6,521 bases of DNA from an uncultured Synechococcus sp. (GCA_913050105.1 CAJWZN010000070.1:1-6521); one strand, 5' to 3'. Shown: positions 1-6,322, numbered from the stretch's first letter. Numbers and translations are program-made. The notes: a model not told the origin generated them from the sequence alone.

Positions 1-215
1 CCAGGGGCCAGGCCAGTGATATTCGAATTCAAGCTGACGAAATTCTGTACCTGAAGGATCGCCTGAATCAGGAACTTTCGGAACGCTCCGGTCAGCCCTT
101 GGATCGAATTCAGCAGGACACTGATCGCGATTTCTTTATGTCTCCAGCCGAGGCAGTCGCTTATGGCCTGATCGATTCAGTTATTGATAAGCGCCCGGTA
201 CAGGCAGTTGAATGA
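1..215 (+). CDS. clpP: ATP-dependent Clp protease proteolytic subunit ClpP, C-terminal part (5' end outside window)
   Basis: Serine peptidase subunit of the Clp protease, which forms a two-ring chamber in the cytoplasm and degrades proteins unfolded by a ClpC or ClpX ATPase. Only the last 70 codons are present, reading from base 3 to a TGA at 213-215. The visible part has the family's C-terminal signature: RGQASDIRIQADEILYLK, then a QQDTDRDFFMSP block and AYGLIDSVIDKR. The Asp of the catalytic Ser-His-Asp triad is, by alignment with E. coli ClpP from memory, the second Asp of DTDRD (codon 129-131). The Ser and His lie upstream of the window. Cyanobacteria carry several clpP paralogues plus the inactive ClpR; the kept Asp argues for an active ClpP, but I cannot say which paralogue. 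clpX does not follow; a DUF2256 gene does, overlapping the stop. Confidence 0.95.
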   Translation, partial: RGQASDIRIQADEILYLKDRLNQELSERSGQPLDRIQQDTDRDFFMSPAEAVAYGLIDSVIDKRPVQAVE

Positions 216-364
216 AATCGGGACTTCCCAGTAAAGTTTGCCCAGTTTGCGAACGACCATTCCAATGGCGTAAAGCCTGGAGAAATAACTGGGAGTCAGT
301 CATTTATTGCTCTGATCGTTGTAGGAAGCGCAAAAATTTGAACAGCAAAAAAAGCACTGATTAA
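212..364 (+). CDS. DUF2256-type small zinc-finger-like protein, 50 residues
   Basis: A 50-residue basic protein of unknown function that I recognise as DUF2256-like. Four cysteines are arranged as C10-x2-C13 and C33-x3-C37, which would suit one zinc site. Between them lies the family's aromatic/basic stretch: RPFQWRKAW followed by W27 and a YCSDRCRKR block. Metal binding is inferred from the cysteine spacing, not shown. The ATG overlaps the clpP TGA (ATGA, 212-215), so translation is probably coupled to clpP; only a weak AGG at 202-204 precedes it. The last codons (encoding KKSTD and the stop) also form the left arm of the terminator at 347-389, so the end of the protein and the transcript end share bases. 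The protein is short enough for automatic callers to miss. Confidence 0.88.
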   Translation: MKSGLPSKVCPVCERPFQWRKAWRNNWESVIYCSDRCRKRKNLNSKKSTD

Positions 365-389
365 TTTAATCAGTGCTTTTTTTATTTTT
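347..389 (+). terminator. Intrinsic terminator of the clpP-DUF2256 transcript, near-perfect palindrome
   Basis: Bases 354-363 (GCACTGATTA) pair with 367-376 (TAATCAGTGC) around a centre at about 365. Seven A's (347-353) lie opposite seven T's (377-383), followed by A and five more T's. Plus-strand RNA would form a roughly 9-10 bp stem followed by a U-tract. The flanking A-tract means it could also work on the minus strand as a backup for ftsH. It overlaps the DUF2256 stop codon at 362-364. Confidence 0.88.
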
Positions 390-392
390 CTC

Positions 393-426
393 AAAAAAAA
401 TGCCCTGGCTTTGATTGCCAGAGCAT
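393..426 (-). terminator. Intrinsic terminator for ftsH (minus strand)
   Basis: Read on the minus strand, the complement of 417-426 (ATGCTCTGGC) and of 400-409 (GCCAGGGCAT) form a 10 bp stem with a 7-nt loop. It runs straight into about seven U's from the A-run at 393-399. One pair is U-G in minus-strand RNA but a C-A mismatch in plus-strand RNA. This asymmetry, together with the U-tract side, assigns it to ftsH, whose stop lies about 22 nt upstream in the direction of transcription. Confidence 0.88.
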
Positions 427-448
427 GTAACAAACGATCGTAGGGAAC

Positions 449-2368
449 TTATTCCAAAGTCACGACAGTTCTTTCCTTGTCCGGAACGCTGGTGAATTCA
501 GCCACGATTGCAGAAAATTCAGCGCCATCCATCGTTTCCTTCTCGATAAGAAGTTCAACCAAGCGATCCATTGCTTCTCGGTTCGCAGCAACAACAGCCA
601 CCGTTTCCTCGTAGCAACGCTTCACCATCCCACGAACCTGCAAGTCAATTTGTTGAGAAATTGATTCAGAAATGTCACTGCGTGACATCAGATCGCGACC
701 AAGGAATACTTCCTGACCGCCACCTTCCAGAGCAATTGGACCGAGATCACTCATGCCGTAGCGGGTCACCATCTGTCTTGCCAAAGAGGCAACCATCTGG
801 ATATCGCCACCGGCGCCGGTGGTCACCTCTTCATGGCCGAAGACAACGTCTTCCGCTGCACGTCCTCCAAGAGCACCCATGATTCGAGCTTTCAATTGAG
901 CTCGTGTGACCAGGGTCTGCTCTTCATCTGGTGAGAACCAGGTCAAACCTTGAGCCTGGCCGCGAGGTACGAGAGTGACTTTTTGGACAGGGTCATGATC
1001 CTTGACCAGTGTTCCAATCAAGGCGTGCCCGACTTCGTGATATGCGATCAAACGCTTGCTTCGCCCATCCGTAAGAGGACGGCCTTCCATTCCGGCAATG
1101 ATGCGATCAACTGCATCATCGATTTCACTCAATCCAATGGAATCCTTACGACGACGTGCAGTGAGGATTGCTGCTTCATTCATCAAATTGGCTAGATCAG
1201 CGCCAGTGAAGCCAGGTGTCCGGCGAGCAATGCTTTCAAGCGACAATTCACCATCGAGTTTCTTGTTACGGCAGTGAACATCAAGGATTGCAAGACGACC
1301 TTTGATATCAGGTGCATCAACGGTGACTTGACGATCAAAACGACCGGGACGCATCAACGCTGAATCCAGAACATCCGGACGGTTTGTCGCAGCAATAATG
1401 ATAATTCCGCTATTTCCCTCAAAACCATCCATCTCCGTCAGGAGTTGGTTAAGGGTTTGCTCTCTCTCATCATTACCGCCGCCGATCCCAGCACCACGTT
1501 GACGACCAACAGCATCAATTTCATCGATAAAAATTAGACAAGGACTATTTTCCTTGGCTTTTTTAAACAGGTCACGAACACGGCTGGCACCAACGCCAAC
1601 AAACATTTCTACGAATTCGGAGCCCGAAAGTGCAAAGAAAGGAACTCCTGCTTCTCCGGCAATGGCTTTGGCCAGCAATGTTTTGCCAGTACCGGGAGGG
1701 CCGACCAGCAACAGTCCGCGGGGAATTTGTGCGCCAACGGAGGTGAAACGTTCGGGCTGCTTCAGAAAAGTGACAACTTCTTCCAGCTCCTGCTTGGCTT
1801 CAGTGACACCCGCCACATCGTCGAACATCACACCAGTTTCGGCCTCCATCATGAACTTGGCCTTGCTTTTACCGAATTGCATGGCCTGGCCAGGCCCACC
1901 TGGCATACCGCTGTTTCGGCGAGCCAGGAAGATCAGCGAACCAATCAGCAACAGCGGAAATAACAGGTTGCCCAGCACACCTAGAGCCGGAGGTGCGGTG
2001 CGAGGGGGGTGGATATCGAAGCTAATTCCCTCTTCTTTCAGGGTGTTCACAAGTTCTGGCGCCAGGCCAGGGAGATCAACGCGAAGTCTCTGCACTCGAT
2101 TGTCGAGGTCGGGATCGACGGCTTCGATGACGGCATTACGACCACCGTCGTAGATGTCAACAGCGGTGACTCGACCAGCTTCCACATAGTCGAGAAAGCG
2201 CCCGTAACTCATCCTGGCTACGGCTGCGTTGCGCGGAGCTTCCGTCGTGCCGCCACCACCGGCATTCATGCTGTTCAGGCCGCCGTTGCTGACCACCTGC
2301 CAGCCGATCAACAGCACGACGCCGACAGGAAGTAGCCACAGAGCAACAGTTCGCCAGCGTTGATTCAT
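449..2368 (-). CDS. ftsH: ATP-dependent zinc metalloprotease FtsH, 639 residues
   Basis: Membrane-anchored AAA+ protease that forms hexamers, extracts membrane and soluble proteins and degrades them. In cyanobacteria, members handle photosystem II repair and other quality control. The order is complete: TM1 about residues 7-25; an exported FtsH_ext region about 50-120; TM2 about 129-149; AAA domain with Walker A GPPGTGKT 223-230, pore FVG 256-258, Walker B LIFIDEID 278-285 and arginine fingers R340 and R343 in RPGRFD; then peptidase HEVGH 444-448. D522 is the likely third zinc ligand, at the E. coli spacing of 74 residues from the second His. The length is slightly above the usual 610-630, partly from a Gly-rich linker (GGGG 37-40) after TM1. 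All catalytic residues are present. The ATG is followed immediately by the basic start of TM1, which supports this start; no Shine-Dalgarno is clear. I cannot assign it to FtsH1, 2, 3 or 4. Confidence 0.98.
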   Translation of the reverse strand: MNQRWRTVALWLLPVGVVLLIGWQVVSNGGLNSMNAGGGGTTEAPRNAAVARMSYGRFLDYVEAGRVTAVDIYDGGRNAVIEAVDPDLDNRVQRLRVDLPGLAPELVNTLKEEGISFDIHPPRTAPPALGVLGNLLFPLLLIGSLIFLARRNSGMPGGPGQAMQFGKSKAKFMMEAETGVMFDDVAGVTEAKQELEEVVTFLKQPERFTSVGAQIPRGLLLVGPPGTGKTLLAKAIAGEAGVPFFALSGSEFVEMFVGVGASRVRDLFKKAKENSPCLIFIDEIDAVGRQRGAGIGGGNDEREQTLNQLLTEMDGFEGNSGIIIIAATNRPDVLDSALMRPGRFDRQVTVDAPDIKGRLAILDVHCRNKKLDGELSLESIARRTPGFTGADLANLMNEAAILTARRRKDSIGLSEIDDAVDRIIAGMEGRPLTDGRSKRLIAYHEVGHALIGTLVKDHDPVQKVTLVPRGQAQGLTWFSPDEEQTLVTRAQLKARIMGALGGRAAEDVVFGHEEVTTGAGGDIQMVASLARQMVTRYGMSDLGPIALEGGGQEVFLGRDLMSRSDISESISQQIDLQVRGMVKRCYEETVAVVAANREAMDRLVELLIEKETMDGAEFSAIVAEFTSVPDKERTVVTLE

Positions 2369-2389
2369 GATGCTGAGAAATGATTACTG

Positions 2390-2395
2390 ATTGTA
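2390..2395 (-). promoter_or_regulatory. Possible -10 element upstream of ftsH
   Basis: The minus strand reads TACAAT here, one base from TATAAT, within the 57-nt gap between the permease stop (2426) and the ftsH ATG (2368). No good -35 hexamer lies 16-18 nt upstream, so this is weak. It would let ftsH be transcribed separately from pyk and the permease. Confidence 0.3.
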
Positions 2396-2425
2396 AAGCA
2401 GAAATCCCGCTTGCCGTGGAACTGA

Positions 2426-3655
2426 CTAAAGGCTTCTTAGGGCCACGATCGGATCCAACCTGGCAGCTCTGCGTGCAGGCACGACACCAAAGAACAACCC
2501 GATCGATCCTGAGAGTCCGACCGTGATCAACACGGTGGTCATTCCAATGCTGGCTGGGAGTGGAGTCACCGCCGCAACGGCGGCGACAGCCCCAAGCCCT
2601 GCTGCGGTTCCGATCGCTCCCCCAAGACTTGAAAGAACAAGGGATTCCACAAGGAACTGCTGCAGCACATCCGTACTGCGAGCGCCCAGCGCCTTCCGCA
2701 GGCCGATCTCTTCGGTTCGTTCGCTCACTGACACCAACATGATGTTCATGATCCCGATGCCACCCACCAGCAGGGAAATGCCGCCGATGGCTGCCAGCAT
2801 CAGTGTCAGCCCTCCAGTGATTGTTCCGACGATCGAAAGGGCATCCTTCTGAGAACGAACAGCGAAATCGTCATCACGAAGGATGCTGTGCCGCTGGCGC
2901 AACAGATTGGTGATCTGAAATTTGGCTGCGCCGGTACTGCTTTCATCTCGCGCTTCGACACTGATGAAGCTGAGGCTGATGCCGTAGGTCGGGTCACGTC
3001 CTGTGAGTCGGTTGACCATTGTGTTGAGGGGGATGTAGCCGTTTTCGTCCTGATTGCTGCCAAACACCGCTCCCTTCGGTTCCATCACCCCAATCACTTC
3101 GAAAGCCTGGCTTCCGATGCGCACCTGTTGCCCGATGGGATCACCGGATGGAAACAACTTCGTGCGCAGGTCCGGGCCAATGGCCACCACCGCACGAGCT
3201 GCCTGATTGTCTTGCGGGCTGATGAAGCGTCCCTGGGCCACTTCGAAACTCCGTACCGGCAGGAAATCAGCGGTGATGCCGGAAATCGAACTTGTTGAGC
3301 TGCGTGCACCGGCCTGAACTACCTGGCTGCTGCTGATCTGAGGGGCAACCCTCCGAACACTCGGCACCTGATCGGCGATTGCGTCGGCATCCTCAAGAAC
3401 CAGAGTTCGGGGGAATGCCACACCTCGTCGTCTGGTGTCGTTGTTTCCAGGCACAACGAACAGCACATTGGCTCCGAGGTTGCTGAGCTGTTCCTCAGCC
3501 AGACCTTGAGCACCGCGACCGACTCCCACCAGGGTGATGACAGAGGCATTGCCGATGACAATGCCCACCATGGTGAGCAGGCTGCGCAGCCGGTTGCTCC
3601 GCAGAGTGGTGAGAGCCATCCTCACCGTCTCCATTGGAGGCATCCGTCGGTTCAT
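2426..3655 (-). CDS. ABC transporter permease, MacB/FtsX family, 409 residues
   Basis: Inner-membrane permease of the MacB/DevC/FtsX type, a family that passes force from a cytoplasmic ATPase to a periplasmic domain to drive export or extraction. The topology matches: short cytoplasmic N-terminus, TM1 about 26-46 (LLTMVGIVIGNASVITLVGVG), a periplasmic MacB_PCD-like domain about 47-270, then three TM segments about 276-308, 334-362 and 370-393. Family motifs are seen at SERTEEIGLRKALGA (311-325) and PARRAARLDPIVALR (393-407). It has no nucleotide-binding domain, unlike fused MacB. No ATPase or membrane-fusion partner is in the window, so its partner must be encoded elsewhere. It starts 19 nt after the pyk stop with a GGAG between them, so it is probably co-transcribed with pyk. 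ATGs at codons 5 and 8 are alternatives without a Shine-Dalgarno. The substrate is unknown. Confidence 0.92.
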   Translation of the reverse strand: MNRRMPPMETVRMALTTLRSNRLRSLLTMVGIVIGNASVITLVGVGRGAQGLAEEQLSNLGANVLFVVPGNNDTRRRGVAFPRTLVLEDADAIADQVPSVRRVAPQISSSQVVQAGARSSTSSISGITADFLPVRSFEVAQGRFISPQDNQAARAVVAIGPDLRTKLFPSGDPIGQQVRIGSQAFEVIGVMEPKGAVFGSNQDENGYIPLNTMVNRLTGRDPTYGISLSFISVEARDESSTGAAKFQITNLLRQRHSILRDDDFAVRSQKDALSIVGTITGGLTLMLAAIGGISLLVGGIGIMNIMLVSVSERTEEIGLRKALGARSTDVLQQFLVESLVLSSLGGAIGTAAGLGAVAAVAAVTPLPASIGMTTVLITVGLSGSIGLFFGVVPARRAARLDPIVALRSL

Positions 3656-3666
3656 CGATCTTGCGT

Positions 3667-3670
3667 CTCC
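3667..3670 (-). promoter_or_regulatory. Shine-Dalgarno for the permease gene
   Basis: GGAG on the minus strand, 11 nt before the ATG at 3653-3655, in the 19-nt gap after the pyk stop. The spacing is slightly long, but it is the only candidate and favours the first ATG over those at codons 5 and 8. Confidence 0.5.
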
Positions 3671-3674
3671 AGGA

Positions 3675-5129
3675 TCAGATCATGCTGGCGGAGTCTTCTT
3701 CGGAACTGACGATTCCCACCTTGACCAGATCCGTCGATCCTGAAACTCCTGAATTTGTTCCGGCGGTCTGAACGACGAGATCGCCCTGTTTCAGCAGTCC
3801 CAGTTCCTTGGCTTTGGTCATCGCTGCAAGGAACGTGTGGGTGGTGCGCTCGTGCTCCGGAATCACCAGGGGGTTGACGCCCCAGACCAGTTGGAGCCTG
3901 CAGGCCACTGTTTGATCGGGTGTGATCGCCAGGATCGGAGCTGATGGCCTGAATTTGCTGACGTTCTTTGCTGTGGCACCGCTCTTGGTCAGCGGAAGAA
4001 TCGCAGAAGCGTTGAGCTGGCTGGCGATCGAACTGACAGCGCCACTCAGGGCATTGGGCACTGTGCTGGCCAGATGGCTGTCGACGAAACGTTGCGGATA
4101 ATCCTTTTCAATTCGACAGGCGATGGTCGCCATCGTCTGCACAGCTTCAACAGGGAAATCACCCACAGCGGTTTCATTGGACAGCATCACGGCATCGGTG
4201 CCATCCAGGATTGCGTTGGCTACATCACTGACCTCGGCCCGGGTTGGGCGTGGGCTTGAAGCCATGGAATCCAGCATCTGCGTGGCCGTGATGATCGGTA
4301 TCCCGAGGCTGTTCGCTTTGCTGATCAACTCCTTCTGAAGCAGAGGAACCTCCTCAGCCGGCATTTCAACGCCAAGGTCGCCCCGCGCCACCATCACGCC
4401 GTCACAGAGGGGAAGAATCGCGTCGATCTGATCGATCGCCTCGAATTTTTCGATTTTTGCCACCACCGGAGTTTCGTGGCCTTGTTCGCGGATCAGACCA
4501 CGGATCTCCTCCATGTCGGAAGGATTGCGCACAAAGCTCAGGGCTACCCAATCCACTCCCTGGCTGAGACCGAACTCAAGATCGATCTTGTCTTTGTCCG
4601 TCAGGGCCCGCACCGACAGCTGCACGTCAGGGAAGTTGACCCCTTTGTTGTTGGACAGGACGCCTCCAACCGTGACGGAGCAATGAAGGGTCTGCTCCGG
4701 TTGGTCCACGCGCTCCACCTTCATTTCGACCCTGCCGTCGTCGAGAAGGATGCGGCTGCCCGCGGTGACTTCGTTTGCCAGCTTGTCGTAGGTCACTGTT
4801 GCGATCGACTGGTTGCAACTCACCGACCGGGAGGTGAGAGCAAAGCTGTCGCCGTTGGCCAGGGTGATTGGTCCATCAGCGAAGCGACCGAGACGGATCT
4901 TCGGGCCCTGGAGATCCTGCAGGATTCCGATATTGATGCCCAGCTCTCTCGAGGCCTGGCGGATGGTTGCTATCCGCGCTGCATGTTCGCTGTGGTCCCC
5001 ATGGGAGAAGTTCAAGCGAAAGGTGGTGGCACCTGCCAGAACCAGTTCCTTGATCCGCTCGGGACTTTCAGTAGCGGGACCGATTGTGGCCACGATCTTG
5101 GTCCGACGGCTCTGATCGAACTGGCCCAT
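3675..5129 (-). CDS. pyk: Pyruvate kinase, 484 residues
   Basis: Cytoplasmic glycolytic enzyme converting phosphoenolpyruvate and ADP to pyruvate and ATP. Numbering from the ATG at 5127-5129: RRTKIVATIGPAT at 8-20; substrate and cation residues in R38-x-NFSHG (40-44); QDLQGPKIR (71-79); small B domain about 80-180; catalytic K225 with metal ligand E227 in AKIEKFEA; D251 in ARGDLGVE; T283 in ITATQMLDSM; C-terminal allosteric domain about 350-480. The chain ends soon after that domain, so it lacks the extra C-terminal PEP-utiliser-like domain found in some cyanobacterial and Bacillus-type enzymes of near 590 residues. An in-frame ATG at 5160-5162 would add 11 residues. I prefer the downstream one because it places about eight residues before RTKIV, usual for the family; neither has a Shine-Dalgarno. 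It is the first gene of the minus-strand unit. Confidence 0.97.
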   Translation of the reverse strand: MGQFDQSRRTKIVATIGPATESPERIKELVLAGATTFRLNFSHGDHSEHAARIATIRQASRELGINIGILQDLQGPKIRLGRFADGPITLANGDSFALTSRSVSCNQSIATVTYDKLANEVTAGSRILLDDGRVEMKVERVDQPEQTLHCSVTVGGVLSNNKGVNFPDVQLSVRALTDKDKIDLEFGLSQGVDWVALSFVRNPSDMEEIRGLIREQGHETPVVAKIEKFEAIDQIDAILPLCDGVMVARGDLGVEMPAEEVPLLQKELISKANSLGIPIITATQMLDSMASSPRPTRAEVSDVANAILDGTDAVMLSNETAVGDFPVEAVQTMATIACRIEKDYPQRFVDSHLASTVPNALSGAVSSIASQLNASAILPLTKSGATAKNVSKFRPSAPILAITPDQTVACRLQLVWGVNPLVIPEHERTTHTFLAAMTKAKELGLLKQGDLVVQTAGTNSGVSGSTDLVKVGIVSSEEDSASMI

Positions 5130-5186
5130 ATCGAGGCGCAAAAACCTTGCGGAAACTACCATCCGGGCGTTTGTTCATACCCCATC
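5130..5186. promoter_or_regulatory. Divergent intergenic region between pyk and the mazG-like gene
   Basis: These 57 bases separate the two divergent start codons, so leaders or promoters for both directions should lie here or just inside the neighbouring genes. I found no convincing -35/-10 pair on either strand. A small inverted repeat, CGCAA-AAACC-TTGCG, occupies 5137-5151. It starts 7 nt upstream of the preferred pyk ATG and could be a short operator or a leader hairpin. Confidence 0.45.
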
Positions 5187-5516
5187 ATGGAGCTCAATGC
5201 CTATCAGGATGCGGCCCGGAGCACGGCCCGGTACCCGGATGTCGGCCGTAATCCCACCTACCCAACGCTCGGTCTTTGCGGTGAGGCCGGTGAGGTGGCC
5301 GACAAGGTCAAGAAGGTGATGCGTGATCGAAACGGAGTGTTCGACGCCGAGACGCGTAATGCGATCAAGCTGGAGCTTGGTGATGTGCTCTGGTATGTGG
5401 CACAGCTGTCCCAGGAGTTGGGTTATGACCTCGAAGAGGTGGCGGCAGCCAATCTCGACAAACTCTCCAGCCGTGCATCCCGAGGACGCCTCGGGGGAAG
5501 CGGTGATGACCGCTGA
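5187..5516 (+). CDS. MazG-like nucleotide pyrophosphohydrolase, 109 residues
   Basis: Small all-alpha NTP pyrophosphohydrolase of the MazG/dUTPase-2 superfamily, expected to hydrolyse (d)NTPs to monophosphate and pyrophosphate, for example as house-cleaning of non-canonical nucleotides. The metal-binding motif is complete: E33-x2-E36 in GLCGEAGEVADK and E63-x2-D66 in KLELGDVLWY, 26 residues apart. This is a single short domain, unlike the two-domain MazG of E. coli. The reading frame stays open far upstream, antisense to pyk. I place the start at the ATG just before ELNAYQDAA because that is where family-like sequence begins and pyk occupies the other strand; no Shine-Dalgarno is visible. The final SSRASRGRLGGSGDDR looks disordered and overlaps the next gene. 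The substrate cannot be told from sequence, and the family also includes phage-type MazG proteins. Confidence 0.9.
   Translation: MELNAYQDAARSTARYPDVGRNPTYPTLGLCGEAGEVADKVKKVMRDRNGVFDAETRNAIKLELGDVLWYVAQLSQELGYDLEEVAAANLDKLSSRASRGRLGGSGDDR
5494..5500 (+). promoter_or_regulatory. Shine-Dalgarno-like site deciding the start of the secreted-protein gene
   Basis: GGGGAAG lies 5 nt before the ATG at 5506-5508, inside the 3' end of the mazG-like gene. No comparable site precedes the alternative ATG at 5524. Confidence 0.45.
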
Positions 5517-6003
5517 ACCAAACATGCTTCGACAACTGTTTATTGCCTTTCTGGCCTCCGCATTTCTGTTCATCGTTGCTCCGGTGAACGCCGCTGAGCT
5601 CAAGCTCAGTGGCATCGTTCTGGAACCCTGCTCACTTGATGACCCCGGCAATCAACCGGATTTCAAGCGGCCGATGGGAGCCAGTTGTTATGTGCTCAGC
5701 GGCAGTGTGGAAAACCAGGGTCCCCGAACCGTTGTGGACACGGATATGTACGCCCGAATTCTCGACGCCAGCGGCGAGCCGGTGCTGCAGAACCGCACCA
5801 GGGTTGGATCAATCGGAGATGTTGAACCTGGCCTGCAACCCTTCGCTTTGCGTCTCTCCGTTCCAGCCGGTACGCCAGGACCTTTCGAGGTGCGCAATCC
5901 ACGAGCTCGAGGCTTCAACGCTCCGGTACGCACCAGAGCGGGTTTTGATGACGATGATGTCGATGTGGATGATCTTTTACCCCTTGAAAGGGCAATTCAG
6001 TAA
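5506..6003 (+). CDS. Uncharacterised secreted protein with possible FxLYD-like domain and acidic tail, 165 residues
   Basis: I do not recognise the function. The N-terminus is a Sec-type signal peptide: hydrophobic core about residues 11-25 and a VNA/A signal-peptidase I site near residue 29, giving a mature exported protein of about 136 residues. The middle (about 60-125) has alternating beta-strand character, with SGSVENQG, ARILDASGEPV and a VEPGLQPFALRL stretch. That resembles FxLYD-type domains, where a strand with N-x-G is followed by xLxDxxG and a PGxxxPF turn; this is by eye only. C42 and C61 are the only cysteines and could form a disulphide after export. The tail is strikingly acidic (D148-D151, D153, D155, D156). 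The first ATG overlaps the mazG-like stop by 11 nt and has a Shine-Dalgarno-like site. ATG 5524 is a real alternative, giving a more typical 23-residue signal peptide starting MLRQ. Confidence 0.82.
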   Translation: MTAEPNMLRQLFIAFLASAFLFIVAPVNAAELKLSGIVLEPCSLDDPGNQPDFKRPMGASCYVLSGSVENQGPRTVVDTDMYARILDASGEPVLQNRTRVGSIGDVEPGLQPFALRLSVPAGTPGPFEVRNPRARGFNAPVRTRAGFDDDDVDVDDLLPLERAIQ

Positions 6004-6004
6004 C

Positions 6005-6029
6005 TCAGAACGACAGACTTATGTTCTGA
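6005..6029. repeat. Inverted repeat at the convergent gene junction
   Basis: TCAGAAC (6005-6011) and GTTCTGA (6023-6029) are perfect inverted arms with an 11-base loop, inside the last codons of the YggT gene and just past the secreted-protein stop. Neither strand shows a T-tract after it, so it is at best a weak transcript end or a 3' stabilising hairpin. Confidence 0.35.
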
Positions 6030-6322
6030 AAATTCTGACTGGCCCCACCCAGAAGACTGATTAGTAAATTTAAAGTGACAAATGCCAGGATCGCTGAAAG
6101 ATCAATGCCTCCCAGCGGGGGGATGACGCCACGAAATATGTTCAGGTATGGATCAGTAATCGAGGCAACTCCGGCCATGATTGGGTTGTTGCCCAGATTC
6201 GGAAACCAGCTCAGTAGAACTCGAACCAGAAGCACGTAGAGATAAATCTGTACCGCTGCGGCAAGTATCCCCAGGAGAACCGCCGTACCGCTGGCTAACA
6301 AGGCAACTGTTTGTGGATCCAA
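6005..6322 (-). CDS. YggT/Ycf19-family membrane protein, 105 residues, TTG start
   Basis: Small integral membrane protein of the YggT (Ycf19) family. Members in cyanobacteria and plastids have been linked to thylakoid or nucleoid organisation and to osmotic stress in other bacteria, but the biochemical role is unclear. Two hydrophobic segments are seen, about residues 8-37 and 72-93. The conserved RVLLSWFPN (34-42) follows the first, and an ITDPYLNIFRGVIPPLGGID block (55-74) leads into the second. This is one YggT repeat, the short form. The start is a TTG (6320-6322): no ATG or GTG is in frame until the Met at residue 49, which would destroy the first segment. No Shine-Dalgarno precedes it. 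It lies 26 nt downstream of scpB and is probably co-transcribed. Its stop faces the secreted-protein stop across one base. Confidence 0.93.
   Translation of the reverse strand: MDPQTVALLASGTAVLLGILAAAVQIYLYVLLVRVLLSWFPNLGNNPIMAGVASITDPYLNIFRGVIPPLGGIDLSAILAFVTLNLLISLLGGASQNFQNISLSF

Noticed and set aside
1554..2153. A 199-codon plus-strand open frame antisense to ftsH
   Set aside because: It lies wholly opposite the strongly conserved FtsH sequence, has low-complexity Ser/Pro/Arg-rich composition, and looks like a codon-bias shadow.
2888..3298. A 136-codon plus-strand frame antisense to the permease
   Set aside because: It is fully covered by the MacB-type permease on the other strand and has no domain features.
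4425..4442. GATC-rich stretch (GATCTGATCGATCGCC) resembling HIP1 or a methylation cluster
   Set aside because: It encodes the conserved AIDQID segment of pyruvate kinase and is not the GCGATCGC octamer; no array is present.
4476..5186. In-frame upstream extension that would make the mazG-like protein 346 residues
   Set aside because: The extension is antisense to conserved pyk sequence and resembles no domain; the family-like sequence starts at the ATG at 5187.
5175..5651. A 158-codon minus-strand frame across the mazG-like gene and the start of the secreted-protein gene
   Set aside because: It runs opposite the intact MazG metal motifs and shows no recognisable domain; it is probably a shadow.
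5980..5993. CCCT-TGAA-AGGG mini-hairpin near the end of the secreted-protein gene
   Set aside because: The stem is only four base pairs and has no T-tract on either strand, so it is not supportable as a terminator.
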